Source of the DNA: Vibrio metschnikovii CIP 69.14
GTDB taxonomy: Bacteria; Pseudomonadota; Gammaproteobacteria; Enterobacterales; Vibrionaceae
Direction of reading: 5' to 3'
Length of the DNA stretch: 64,000 nucleotides
Assembly: GCF_000176155.1 (NCBI RefSeq)
Contig: NZ_ACZO01000007.1
Span: forward strand, 744,001-808,000
Shown here: positions 16,883 to 25,992 of the stretch, one piece after another
Position numbering within the stretch: the stretch's first letter is position 1
Layout of the letters: each line of letters begins with the position of its first letter
The notes under the pieces: model-generated
Database searches by the model: none
What the model saw: the letters and a program-made list of their open reading frames with translations, nothing else
What the model was told of the DNA's origin: nothing
Position numbers and translations under genes: made by a program

Positions 16883-17356
16883 TTAGAGATTCGCTGGTGG
16901 GATCTGGCTGATCGGTTTGAGCTCATTTAAAGGTAACCAGTTTACTTTTACCCCTGCTTGTAAAAACATGTCTTGGCTAACTTTTATTTTGTCGCCCCAA
17001 CGAGAAAGAAAATCGTCAGACTGCTCAGGGCAATGCACTGCAGAAATACCAGTTTGAATGATTTTAGCCGCGCAATTGGGGCACGGAAAATGAGTCACAT
17101 AAATTTCACAGCCATCCAAATCACGTTTGGCGAAGAGAATCGCGTTTTCTTCAGCGTGCAATGTTTTTAAATATTTCATGTCACGGTCATCGGTATTTGC
17201 GCTGTCAGAGATACCATGGGGATAGCCATTAAAGCCGACAGAGACAATACGATTTTGTTTGGTGATCACGGCACCGACTTGAGTAGACGGATCTTTACTC
17301 CAAGAACCAACCAGTTCGGCCATTTGGTAGAAGCGTTGCGCCCATTTTGAAATCAT
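16883..17356 (-). CDS. Deoxycytidylate (dCMP) deaminase family protein
   Basis: 157 residues, zinc-dependent CMP/dCMP deaminase fold. The catalytic LHAEENAILFA supplies the His ligand and the proton-shuttling Glu; PCPNCAAKII supplies the two Cys ligands. KDPSTQVGAVI and VGFNGYPHG are typical of dCMP deaminase (ComEB-like), which turns dCMP into dUMP for dTTP synthesis. Related vibrio proteins include the larger antiphage AvcD-type deaminases, but this one lacks an NTPase domain and is more likely housekeeping. Monocistronic. Confidence 0.88.
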   Translation of the reverse strand: MISKWAQRFYQMAELVGSWSKDPSTQVGAVITKQNRIVSVGFNGYPHGISDSANTDDRDMKYLKTLHAEENAILFAKRDLDGCEIYVTHFPCPNCAAKIIQTGISAVHCPEQSDDFLSRWGDKIKVSQDMFLQAGVKVNWLPLNELKPISQIPPANL

Positions 17357-17550
17357 AATCTTGGTTTCCTTAACGTAACGTTATTTGTCAGTCATGATCG
17401 TGATTTTGTCGAGCTTAGTCTAGATAAATTTTGCGCCCGTCATGCGAGAAAAACGTTGATTGGTTAGGCTTGGCTTTACTAGAGTGAGACTGAACTCTCG
17501 TTTTTTATCGCTCCTCGCTAGATTGCTATGGGTGATTTAGCGATAAGCCT

Positions 17551-17568
17551 TGTGAGAGATCTCTTACA
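17551..17568. promoter_or_regulatory. UvrY/VarA (GacA-type) binding palindrome upstream of csrB
   Basis: TGTGAGAGATCTCTTACA is an 18-bp imperfect palindrome matching the GacA/UvrY/VarA upstream activating sequence of csr sRNA promoters. A partial second copy (TGTGAGAGATGTG) begins near 17574. The distance of about 100 bp to the proposed RNA start is compatible with activation of the csr RNA by the BarA-UvrY / VarS-VarA system. Confidence 0.88.
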
Positions 17569-17664
17569 ATCAATGTGAGAGATGTGCGTTTTTTGTTATG
17601 GGTAAAAGGGCCATTTTATTTTTATCTTATTGTTTTTAATGACTTATTTATGTAATAAGTTGCT

Positions 17665-18076
17665 GGGCTGAATAGAAATGTTCATTCACAACCTTGCCGA
17701 AAAACAGTGTTGCCGTATTCTGAATTTGTCAGCAGGAAGCCGACACGGAACAGGAAAGACCCAAGGATAGGTCATCTTCAGGACGAAGATTCGATGATTC
17801 AGGATGAAACATCGGCAAGGAAAGCAAAGGACATTAGCAGGACGCGAATAACTAGGATGGTTATCACGGATGGTTAATGGACATCTTAAAGGAATAAGGC
17901 ACGTCTATCAGGATGATAGAGTAAGGGACACCGCTAGGATGGCGATGAAACGGAATGTGCTAACGGATATAGCAGACTATCAAGGAATTGATGCAGGGAG
18001 CACTTGATTAGTAGCCGGATTGCTGCGAGTAAGAACTGAACCCCACTAGGCGTAAGCTTAGTGGGGTTTTCTTTTG
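17665..18076 (+). ncRNA. csrB: CsrB-family sRNA (CsrA sponge)
   Basis: About 400 nt without coding potential but with some 21 GGA motifs, mostly AGGA or AAGGA in the loops of short hairpins (for example CAGGACG, CTAGGATGG, CAAGGAATTG), the hallmark of CsrB/CsrC RNAs that sequester CsrA. It ends in a strong terminator, CCCCACTA/TTAGTGGGG followed by TTTTCTTTT (18041-18075). A candidate promoter is TTGTTT (near 17630) with TAATAA at 17653-17658; the 5' end is approximate. The VarA/UvrY palindrome is at 17551-17568. Vibrios often have several copies (csrB, C, D); which one this is cannot be decided. Confidence 0.9.
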
Positions 18077-18214
18077 TACTACGAACTGGCTTTTTTTATC
18101 GGCTTAGATATATTGCAGTGATGGTCATCGGGTCGTCACGATGAAGCCCCCGTTTATCTTAAAGATAATATTTACTTTGCAAGGCCAATCTAGGCTAAAG
18201 ACAGGAGTTATTCT

Positions 18215-18619
18215 ATGCAAGCAGAAGTACAATGGGTTGATGGATTAAGATTTATTGGTCAATCACCGTCAGGACACTCTATCGTAATGGATGGTAATGC
18301 AGGCTCCTCTGCGCCCAGCCCGATGGAAATGGTGTTGATGGCCGCTGGGGGGTGTAGCTCAGTGGATGTGGTTAATGGCTTAAAGCAAGCTCAGCAAGCG
18401 GTAACGGGTTGTCGTGTATCGTTGATCACTGAGCGTAGAGAAACGGCGCCGCGTCTTTTTACTCATATTAATCTGCATTTTACGATTGAAGGGAGCCATG
18501 TGTCGTCAGAAATTGTTGAACAAGTGGTGGCAGATTCACTCAATAAATACTGTTCAGTTTGTTTAATGCTTGGTGAAAGTATTGAGCTCACCCACAGCTG
18601 GGAAGTCATTAATGCTTAA
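18215..18619 (+). CDS. yhfA: OsmC family protein, YhfA-like
   Basis: 134 residues, OsmC/Ohr fold, aligned end to end with E. coli YhfA: VQWVDGLRFIGQSPSGHSIV, MDGNAGSSAPSPMEMVLMAAG, GCSSVDVV, and ERRETAPRLFTHINLHF. The two redox-active Cys typical of OsmC peroxidases correspond to GGCSS and KYCSVCLM, so thiol-dependent peroxidase activity is plausible but not shown for YhfA. The start is ATG 18215 after ACAGGAG. It is followed 25 nt later by the yddG-like gene in the same direction, possibly co-transcribed. Confidence 0.9.
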   Translation: MQAEVQWVDGLRFIGQSPSGHSIVMDGNAGSSAPSPMEMVLMAAGGCSSVDVVNGLKQAQQAVTGCRVSLITERRETAPRLFTHINLHFTIEGSHVSSEIVEQVVADSLNKYCSVCLMLGESIELTHSWEVINA

Positions 18620-18644
18620 CGAATGAGCATAAAAGGGAACAGGC

Positions 18645-19550
18645 ATGAGCCATTTTAAATATACAGGATGTGGGATTGCTGCCATTTTATTGTGGGGAGC
18701 AATGATTGGTTTAATGCGCACTGTTGCTGAAGCTTTCGGACCGATTGGTGGTGCAGCTTTACTCTATACTATTGCCGCTCTCTTTTTAATACTCGTGCTT
18801 GGTGTCCCTAAACGACAACATTTTTCTCTTCGCTATTTATTGATAGGAGGAGGGTTATTTGTCAGCTATGAAATCTGCTTGGCATTAGCGATAGGTATGG
18901 CCAATAGTCGTCATCAGGCTTTAGAGATGGCGGTGATTAATTACTTATGGCCAGCGATCACGGTAGTACTAGCGGTTATCTTAAGTAAAAAAACAGTCAG
19001 CGTTTGGCTTTATCCGAGTGTTGGTCTGGCCTTTACCGGTGTTGTTTGGACTTTAACGGGAGACGCCGGATTCTCTATCACACATGTGGTAAATAATATT
19101 GCCAGTAATCCTTTGACCTATGGGCTGGCCTTTATGGGGGCGGTGATTTGGGCAATCTATTGCAACGTGACGAAATTAATTGCAAAAGGTCAAAATGCTA
19201 TCGCTCTGTTTTTTATCGCTACAGCGATAGTGTTATGGATAAAGTACGCGCTAAGCCAAGAAGGGCCATTGAGCTTTAGCCCAATCACCACCTTCAATGT
19301 CATACTGACTGGTGTGGTGATGGGCAGTGGTTATGCGTTATGGAATATCGCTATTTTGCGTGGCAATATGTTGTTATTGGCAACACTCTCTTATTTTACC
19401 CCTGTAATATCGACGCTTTTTTCATCGTTAATTCTTGGTGTGATACTCGATACCAGCTTTTGGCAAGGGGTGGCAATGGTGACGTTGGGTTCATTACTCT
19501 GCTGGTGGTTAACGCGTGATAAACCTAATCTGATTGAAGCGAGCACCTAA
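18645..19550 (+). CDS. yddG: YddG-like DMT-family aromatic amino acid exporter
   Basis: 301 residues with ten hydrophobic segments and two EamA repeats, inner membrane. YddG-type motifs include LLWGAMIGLMRTVAEAFGPI, GGLFVSYEICLALAIG, ALEMAVINYLWPAITVVLAV and GSGYALWNIAILRGNMLLLA. The family exports aromatic amino acids and some drugs such as paraquat. It starts 25 nt after yhfA and ends in a bidirectional terminator shared with the convergent CDF transporter. Confidence 0.88.
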   Translation: MSHFKYTGCGIAAILLWGAMIGLMRTVAEAFGPIGGAALLYTIAALFLILVLGVPKRQHFSLRYLLIGGGLFVSYEICLALAIGMANSRHQALEMAVINYLWPAITVVLAVILSKKTVSVWLYPSVGLAFTGVVWTLTGDAGFSITHVVNNIASNPLTYGLAFMGAVIWAIYCNVTKLIAKGQNAIALFFIATAIVLWIKYALSQEGPLSFSPITTFNVILTGVVMGSGYALWNIAILRGNMLLLATLSYFTPVISTLFSSLILGVILDTSFWQGVAMVTLGSLLCWWLTRDKPNLIEAST

Positions 19551-19580
19551 AATAAACCCGCCATTAACGGCGGGTTTATT
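19551..19580. terminator. Bidirectional terminator between yddG and the CDF gene
   Basis: Perfect 12-bp inverted repeat AATAAACCCGCC/GGCGGGTTTATT with a 6-nt loop; the A/T ends give U-rich tails on both strands. Confidence 0.88.
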
Positions 19581-19598
19581 GGTTAGGATAAGCAGGGA

Positions 19599-20498
19599 TT
19601 AACGCGCGATATTGACGTTAATTTGTAGTTTCAGTGGTAACCCAGATAAACGCTTAGCGATGGTTTTTCTGGTTTGTTCGATATCATCGACTAAAATTAC
19701 ATCGCTGTTGTCTTCAGGATAGATATCCACATCTACCCATAATTCCGGACCGACTTTGGTCACTCCGGTTAATTCAATATCTTGCTCTGATTCTTTACAA
19801 GCATCGATAATACTTTGATCAACGCGCTTACAAATATCTTTACTCGGTGACATGAGGAATATTTCGCGTAATGCCGTTTTCACCATCCCGAAAGGTACTT
19901 TTAAAAAATAAAACGACATAGCAAGCATCATCAACGGGTCAGCATAGACCGCATAGTGAGCGAAGGGAGTAAAAGTTACACCCAGTGCCACAATAAAGCC
20001 GATGGTTACTGCAAGGCTGAGCAATGTATCCATTTGCCATTGTTTAACCTCTGCACCAATCAGGCCTGAAGCGTGGCGTTTACTCAGTTTTGCCATATAC
20101 CACCATGCTAAGCCACAGCCGATAACATTGACTGTACCAAAAAGGGTTGCAATCGAAGCATCGACTTCTCTACCGCCAGTGATTAAAGCACCGATCGCAG
20201 AATACAGTGAGTAGGCGACGAGTAGTAAGATCACGCTGCCTTTGATAACAATAACCGCTGGTTCAAATAGCGCACGACCAAAAGGGAACTGCGCATCAGA
20301 CGGCTTACGTATATAACGTGAAGCGACCAGCGACAATAATGTTAACAGTAAACTGATGAGAGAGTAGACTCCATCAAAGACAATAACTAATGACCCTACA
20401 AGTAAACCAACCACTAATCCGCCAAGGGCAAATACTGATGCGATAAGGGCGGAGAAGGTTAAGACACGATTTTCATTTAAACTTGTTTGAGCACACAT
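19599..20498 (-). CDS. CDF-family cation transporter with altered metal-site residues
   Basis: 299 residues, six transmembrane helices and a C-terminal cytoplasmic domain (TGVTKVGPELWVDVDIYPED), the cation diffusion facilitator layout (Zn/Fe/Mn export in exchange for protons). By comparison with E. coli FieF, the DxxxD of helix 2 reads FDGVYSL (second Asp replaced by Ser) and the HxxxD of helix 5 reads KQWQMDTLL (His replaced by Gln). Two of the four site-A ligands are thus missing, so substrate and activity are uncertain. It is monocistronic, convergent with yddG. Confidence 0.85.
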   Translation of the reverse strand: MCAQTSLNENRVLTFSALIASVFALGGLVVGLLVGSLVIVFDGVYSLISLLLTLLSLVASRYIRKPSDAQFPFGRALFEPAVIVIKGSVILLLVAYSLYSAIGALITGGREVDASIATLFGTVNVIGCGLAWWYMAKLSKRHASGLIGAEVKQWQMDTLLSLAVTIGFIVALGVTFTPFAHYAVYADPLMMLAMSFYFLKVPFGMVKTALREIFLMSPSKDICKRVDQSIIDACKESEQDIELTGVTKVGPELWVDVDIYPEDNSDVILVDDIEQTRKTIAKRLSGLPLKLQINVNIAR

Positions 20499-20674
20499 AA
20501 AACATCTACCGATTTAAAAACTAAACGTATTTTGGCTTAAAATCGGTCTATTACAATCTCAATTTACTTACACATCTAAATAAAAAACAAGAATTTAAAA
20601 TAAATCCATTTAAAACAGTAGGTTGCGCGCTATTTTTGCTGTCAAAAATATTGACTCTGACTGCCATTGGTTAT

Positions 20675-21553
20675 TTAAAAGTCAAATAGGTAATCACTGA
20701 GCTTATCAGCTAGCCAAAGCATGGCTGGATTTTCTGCGTCACCAGGGATGGTATACATGCAATAATCTTCTTGAGTTAAGCCGTAGGTGTGGCGAATAAC
20801 GGTTAAACGTTGTTCGCGCAGATGATGGCGAATTAATGGCTCAGGTAACACTCCCCAAGCGCTTTCGGTCAATATGGTCGCCAGCATATATTCAAAACTT
20901 GAGAAACCAATATAGCGGCGAGAAAAGGGCTCAAGGTTTGAGTTATCTTGATCATTGAGGTAAACCATCACCGCTTGCATCGATTTACGTAAGTCTTCAT
21001 CGGACACTCGTTTGAGTTTAGTTAAAGGATGACTGACGCTACAGACCGACATCATGCGGATTTTACCAAGTGGCTGGTAACTGATACGAGGATCGTCCAA
21101 ACGCTCGTAATCGACACCAAACGCGAAGTCAACCTGCTCGGTTGCGACTAAACTGGCTAGATCACCACTCGAGGCAAGGACGATGTTAAAGGACGTATTA
21201 GGAAATAAATTATTCAGTGAATGAGCCAAATCTTGCCATAACACATCAGGCAGAGAGTCATCACGCGCAATCCACATTTCAGCGGCAAATTCATCACACA
21301 CCTGCGAGCAGGTGCGTTTAATTCTGGTCGCTGTAATTAATAAGCTTTGGCAGTCTTTATAGATAGCCTTACCGGCTTCCGATAATGTGACTTGATTACC
21401 ACTGCGGACTAATAGCTCAACCTTAAGTTCATTTTCCAGCGCTTTTACCGCCATACTCAGTTTGGTTCGGTTACATTCCAGTTGGCGAGCCGCCTCGGAA
21501 ACTGAGCCTGCATCGGCGATAGCACAAAATGCTTCTATTTGTGATAGGTTCAT
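20675..21553 (-). CDS. LysR-type transcriptional regulator
   Basis: 292 residues: an N-terminal winged helix-turn-helix (LSQIEAFCAIADAGSVSEAA, RQLECNRTKLSMAVKALENE) and a C-terminal periplasmic-binding-like effector domain (from about residue 90). It is divergent from the methyltransferase gene at 21744, a common arrangement in which LysR proteins control the neighbouring gene and themselves. The effector is unknown. Confidence 0.92.
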   Translation of the reverse strand: MNLSQIEAFCAIADAGSVSEAARQLECNRTKLSMAVKALENELKVELLVRSGNQVTLSEAGKAIYKDCQSLLITATRIKRTCSQVCDEFAAEMWIARDDSLPDVLWQDLAHSLNNLFPNTSFNIVLASSGDLASLVATEQVDFAFGVDYERLDDPRISYQPLGKIRMMSVCSVSHPLTKLKRVSDEDLRKSMQAVMVYLNDQDNSNLEPFSRRYIGFSSFEYMLATILTESAWGVLPEPLIRHHLREQRLTVIRHTYGLTQEDYCMYTIPGDAENPAMLWLADKLSDYLFDF

Positions 21554-21743
21554 GAGGGTTCCATTATTAAACGGGAGTGACGTTAATCAAGACTGATAAC
21601 TTCCACTTTCATTGCCGATTTTCTCAGCATTACGATGAATATTGTATTTTCTTAACCAAGATTGTTCGCTAACGCTATGAAGTTGACTCTATTTTGGTTT
21701 AATCTTGGCATATTACCAGAATACAAGACGTAATACGGAGACC

Positions 21744-22328
21744 ATGATGGTACACGACTGGGATAATCTCGCGAAAAATTGGGAAAACAATACAACAAAC
21801 ACGAAGTTTGTTCAGCAGGTATTTCAGCAACTGAAGACCTTAACGTCCTTGGATGGCAAGCATATTCTTGATTATGGCTGTGGGACGGGTTTCTTAAGTC
21901 AGATGATGTCACCTTTGGCGAAAACTATCGTCGCACTGGATGGCTCAGAATCGATGATTGAGGAGCTGGATAAAAAAGAGCTACCCAATGTCGAGCCTGT
22001 GGTCGATAGTTTAACGCGCGGCTTAGTGGCTCAACATCCAGCTTTTCGAAAGCAGTTTGATCTTGTCGTCGCCGCTTCTGTGTGTGCTTACGTTGATGAC
22101 TTTCCACAAGTAGTCGAGATTATTTACTCGTTACTAGATCAAGGTGGTTTGTTTATTCAGTGGGATTGGTTAGCAGACAATACGCTAGCCGATCACCATC
22201 TACATGAACTCAACGTCAGACAAGCTTTTACCCAAGCAGGCTTTACGACCATTGAGGTTGCACAAGCGTTTGTTATCGATACCCCGGATGGACCACAAGC
22301 CGCCTTTTTTGCGCTAGGACGTAAATAG
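21744..22328 (+). CDS. Class I SAM-dependent methyltransferase
   Basis: 194 residues from ATG 21744 (CGGAG 6-8 nt upstream; a second ATG follows at once). Motif I is ILDYGCGTGFLSQMM, motif II VALDGSESMIEEL and motif III/post-I FDLVVAASVCAYVDDF, all of the Methyltransf_11/25 kind. The substrate is not predictable. It is divergent from the LysR gene, which may regulate it. An upstream in-frame TTG at 21705 is less likely as a start because it has no ribosome site. Confidence 0.88.
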   Translation: MMVHDWDNLAKNWENNTTNTKFVQQVFQQLKTLTSLDGKHILDYGCGTGFLSQMMSPLAKTIVALDGSESMIEELDKKELPNVEPVVDSLTRGLVAQHPAFRKQFDLVVAASVCAYVDDFPQVVEIIYSLLDQGGLFIQWDWLADNTLADHHLHELNVRQAFTQAGFTTIEVAQAFVIDTPDGPQAAFFALGRK

Positions 22329-22386
22329 CCGTACACGTCTGGTTTGAGTCTCTCTGACGATGTGAGTAGAGTGCGGCGTTGGTTGA

Positions 22387-24369
22387 TTAGGTGGTTGTGT
22401 TGACGTAACTCGCCACCTCATCAAGCACTTCAGGATGATCAATCGCATGACGATTGTCGACTGTTTGCCCATTGAGTATTTGCTTAACCGCTAACTCGAC
22501 CAATTTACCGGAGCGCGTTCTCGGTACTTTAGAAATAGGATAGATTTTCTTCGGTACATGTCTCGGTGAACATTGGGTGCGCAATTGTTGTTTAATGGTC
22601 TCGATCAGTTGATCGTTGAGCGAAGCACCTTGTGACAACTCAACAAAAAGAACAATAATTTCATCGCCTTGCTGCTTTTGGCCGACGGCGACCGCATCCG
22701 CTATCTCGGTAATCGATTTAAGCGCTTGGTAAATCTCCGCAGTACCGATGCGTACTCCGCCAGGATTGAGTGTCGTATCACTTCGGCCATAGAAGAGAAA
22801 TCCGCCTTGTTCTGAGCGCATGACATCGTCACCATGGTGCCAAGTATCCGGATACTTCGCCCAGTAAGCATTATGGTAGCGCTCGCCGTTATCGTTCCAA
22901 AAACCAATCGGTTGGTTGGGGAAACTGTTGCGACAGACTAACTCTCCGCGCTGTTGCATGACCGCTTCTCCCCGCGAGTTAAACGCCGCTACGTCCATGC
23001 CTAACCCCGCAACTTGGCATTCTCCCCGATAGACGGGTGAGAGTGGGTTGCCCAAGACAAAACAGCCACAAATATCAGTGCCTCCAGAAATCGAAGCGAG
23101 ATGCACATCTGACTTAATATGTTGATAAACATAATCAAACTGATGAGGATAGAGCACTGAACCAGTAGAACAGATCGTTTTAAGGTCCGCCAGGTGATGA
23201 TGTTGATTGGGTGAAAACCCTGATTTTTGCAATGATTCTAGATAAATAGCAGAAGTGCCAAACAGCGTTGTTTGTGATTGCTCAGCCAACTGCCAGAGAA
23301 CATCGGGATTCGGATAAATTGGGCTACCATCAAAAATCACTAAGGTCGCTCCACTCGCGAGTGTTGATACGTGCCAATTCCACATCATCCAGCCACAGGT
23401 CGTGTAGTAAAACACCCGATCGTTAGCTTGGATATCACAATGTAATTGGTGCTCTTTCAGATGATTCAGCAGAGTTCCTCCGACAGAATGAATAATGCAC
23501 TTAGGCTGTCCAGTCGTGCCTGAAGAGTAAAGAATAAACAAAGGATCATTAAATGCTACGCGTTGGTAGGTTAATCCTTTTGGTGTATAGCTAGCGAGAA
23601 TGGATGCCCAATGGGAAAAATGCTCATTGATGCTTGGGTTATAGGCGCGCTTTTGCAGATAATCAATTTGGCAGACATTATTGAGCGTCGGTAATCGAGT
23701 CACTACTTGGGAGTTTTGTTCATGCATCTGGTGCGTTTTACCTGAAAAGGTATACCCATCGCAGCAAAATAGAATTTTAGGCTCCACTTGTGCAAAACGC
23801 TCAACCACGCTGTTAACCCCAAAATCTGGGGAAGTTGATGTCCAGATTGCCCCTAAACTGGTGGTCGCGAGCATGGCCACGACAGCTTCTGGAATATAAG
23901 GTAGATACGCCGCGACCACATCCCCTCGACCGATACCATTTTGTATCAACCACTGCTGAATCATGCAGACTTGAACAGAGAGTTGTTGCCACGTTAAGTG
24001 GCGACTTTGGCCGCGCTCATTATGAAACCAAAGAGCAATATTTTCCGGCTGTTGATAGGCATAAGCGAGTAAATTTTCTGCGTAATTAAGCTCCGCATTC
24101 GCAAACCAAACGGTATCTCGACTCGGCATGAATGGCGGCCAGCGTGCCTCGCCTTGAGTTGATAATAACGTTCCACGTAAGCCAATCACATCACAATATT
24201 GCCAGATTTCACTCCAGAACCGTTCGGAAGATTGAACCGACCATTGATGCAGTTCATCATAGTGAGTCATTGCATAGCCTTGTTGATGAAGATGTTGAAT
24301 GAATTGGTACAGTTCAGAAGCATGAATACGTTGTTGGCTAGGTGTCCAAATCGGGTCAGAGTGAGACAT
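22387..24369 (-). CDS. aacS: Acetoacetyl-CoA synthetase (acetoacetate-CoA ligase)
   Basis: 660 residues, an ANL-superfamily adenylating enzyme activating acetoacetate with ATP and CoA. The N-terminal cap is FWSEIWQYCDVIG; the P-loop-like motif is LFILYSSGTTGQPKCIIHS; CGWMMWNWHVSTLASGATLV is typical of AacS; the hinge region is FLFYGRSDTTLNPGGVRIG and the catalytic Lys lies in VPRTRSGKLVELAVK. It runs convergent to the methyltransferase and divergent from phhA. It may link ketone bodies formed in phenylalanine/tyrosine catabolism to central metabolism, an inference from proximity to phhAB. Confidence 0.93.
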   Translation of the reverse strand: MSHSDPIWTPSQQRIHASELYQFIQHLHQQGYAMTHYDELHQWSVQSSERFWSEIWQYCDVIGLRGTLLSTQGEARWPPFMPSRDTVWFANAELNYAENLLAYAYQQPENIALWFHNERGQSRHLTWQQLSVQVCMIQQWLIQNGIGRGDVVAAYLPYIPEAVVAMLATTSLGAIWTSTSPDFGVNSVVERFAQVEPKILFCCDGYTFSGKTHQMHEQNSQVVTRLPTLNNVCQIDYLQKRAYNPSINEHFSHWASILASYTPKGLTYQRVAFNDPLFILYSSGTTGQPKCIIHSVGGTLLNHLKEHQLHCDIQANDRVFYYTTCGWMMWNWHVSTLASGATLVIFDGSPIYPNPDVLWQLAEQSQTTLFGTSAIYLESLQKSGFSPNQHHHLADLKTICSTGSVLYPHQFDYVYQHIKSDVHLASISGGTDICGCFVLGNPLSPVYRGECQVAGLGMDVAAFNSRGEAVMQQRGELVCRNSFPNQPIGFWNDNGERYHNAYWAKYPDTWHHGDDVMRSEQGGFLFYGRSDTTLNPGGVRIGTAEIYQALKSITEIADAVAVGQKQQGDEIIVLFVELSQGASLNDQLIETIKQQLRTQCSPRHVPKKIYPISKVPRTRSGKLVELAVKQILNGQTVDNRHAIDHPEVLDEVASYVNTTT

Positions 24370-24611
24370 GTCTTCCTCAAGTTAGCAAATTTTAGATAAC
24401 AAAAGTGTTGTATAGATTGCTGTAAAGTCAAAAAAGAAGATTGATAAACAAGCAAAATTATAGATTAAGGCATACTCAATAGGGGGAATGCCATCTACGA
24501 ATGTAAATAAAGTGTTACACCGACAAGTCGATCCAATCCTTGCAGAGGAATGGCAGATTGAAGCAACCGTGAATACGCTAAATGTAATAATAATGTTACG
24601 GAGATTCCGTC

Positions 24612-25406
24612 ATGAGTTGTTACGTTGCTAAATCACTCAATCAACACGGTGAGATCGATTGGAGCAAAGAAGAGCATTGTGTGTGGCACGATCTTGTCGC
24701 TCGTCAGCAGTCGATTGTTAGCGAGACCGCTTGCCAGCCTTACTTAGATGGATTGGATTTATTGGCACTGTCAGCGGACAGAGTCCCACGACTGTCTGAG
24801 CTTAATCATACCTTAGATCGAGAAACCGGCTGGCAAATTGCCCCCGTTCCCGCCTTAATCAGCTTTGATCATTTTTTTGCGTTATTGGCCAATAAAAAAT
24901 TTCCCGCGGCAACGTTTTTACGATCTCGACAAGAGTTTGATTATTTACAGGAGCCCGATTTTTTCCATGAAATTTATGGCCATTGTGCCATGTTAACGCA
25001 CCCTGATTTTGCGGCATTTACTCATCGATATGGTCAATTAGGCAAGAAGGCTTCTCCTAAAGCACGGGCTTATTTAGCTCGTTTGTACTGGTTTACGGTT
25101 GAGTTTGGCTTAGTAAAAGAGCAAGGGGTCGTCAAAATTTATGGCGGCGGTATTCTCTCTTCTCCTGCAGAAACACGCTGCGCGCTAGATAAACCAGACT
25201 CGCAGCATCGGCGATTTGATTTGTTGCAAGTACTGCGCACCCCGTATCGAATCGATCATATTCAGCCGGTGTATTACGTATTGGAAGAGATAGGTGAGCT
25301 TTACTCACTCAGTCAATTAGATTTAATGCATTATGTTGAACAAGCCATGGCACTAGGCTTACTACCAGCGCCATTTACTGTAAAGGAAGAAAACTATGTT
25401 GGATGA
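24612..25406 (+). CDS. phhA: Phenylalanine 4-monooxygenase
   Basis: 264 residues, the monomeric bacterial pterin-dependent hydroxylase converting phenylalanine to tyrosine. The iron ligands are in DFFHEIYGHCAMLTHPDF (two His) and YWFTVEFGLVKE (Glu). Pro/Asp-rich VPALISFDHFFALLANKKFP is typical. The start is ATG 24612 with GGAG nearby. The last 11 nt overlap phhB, which recycles the pterin cofactor, so the two are translationally coupled. Confidence 0.96.
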   Translation: MSCYVAKSLNQHGEIDWSKEEHCVWHDLVARQQSIVSETACQPYLDGLDLLALSADRVPRLSELNHTLDRETGWQIAPVPALISFDHFFALLANKKFPAATFLRSRQEFDYLQEPDFFHEIYGHCAMLTHPDFAAFTHRYGQLGKKASPKARAYLARLYWFTVEFGLVKEQGVVKIYGGGILSSPAETRCALDKPDSQHRRFDLLQVLRTPYRIDHIQPVYYVLEEIGELYSLSQLDLMHYVEQAMALGLLPAPFTVKEENYVG

Positions 25407-25728
25407 ATTACGTTGTGAAGCCTGTGATAGCAACGCAACTGCTTTAACTCAAGATCAGCAGCAGACATTACTGAGTGAACTTGATGGATGGGCACTGGTG
25501 CATCGAGACGGTGTTCCTCAGTTAGAAAAAGTCTATCGGTTTAACAATTTCAAGCAGGCTTGGGCGTTTTCTGATCAGGTAGCAAACCTTGCTGAAGCGA
25601 TGCATCATCATCCTAAAATCACGGTCGAGTGGGGTAAAACGACATTAACTTGGTGGACCCATGCCATTCATGGACTGCACAATAACGATTTTATTTGTGC
25701 TGCACGCTGTGACAAACTGCCTCGTTAA
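25396..25728 (+). CDS. phhB: Pterin-4a-carbinolamine dehydratase
   Basis: 110 residues; the family signature EAMHHHPKITVEWGKTTLTW contains the catalytic His pair. It dehydrates 4a-hydroxytetrahydrobiopterin made by PhhA, regenerating the cofactor. The ATG overlaps the phhA reading frame by 11 nt, with AAGGAAG inside the end of phhA as its ribosome site. It may also aid phhA expression, as in Pseudomonas. Confidence 0.95.
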   Translation: MLDELRCEACDSNATALTQDQQQTLLSELDGWALVHRDGVPQLEKVYRFNNFKQAWAFSDQVANLAEAMHHHPKITVEWGKTTLTWWTHAIHGLHNNDFICAARCDKLPR

Positions 25729-25992
25729 GTGAATGATCCTCAGGCGATATTGAGTCTTCGCCTGAGTGATCTTCCCCCAGTTCCATCCTCATATGCCCCT
25801 TCATTCTATCTTCATAAAACTGTCATTATTGTTACACATCTAATCTTTTTGTTGTGATGGGTTTATTTTTATTCTTATTTTTTATTTATATTTATCATTA
25901 ATTTAGGGAGTGGTTGTGCTTTTTGGTAAAATTTAAGCTTGAAAAAGTCGCTGAGACTGTTAGTTTATAAAAGAAACTTGTTTAGAGTTCTA

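Noticed and set aside
16883..17356. Antiphage AvcD-type deaminase
   Set aside because: Too short, with no P-loop NTPase domain and no adjacent AvcI-like RNA seen; an ordinary dCMP deaminase fits better.
24481..24611. Sigma54 promoter upstream of phhA (TGGCAGATTGAAGCA)
   Set aside because: GG and GC elements are two bases too close for a -24/-12 promoter.
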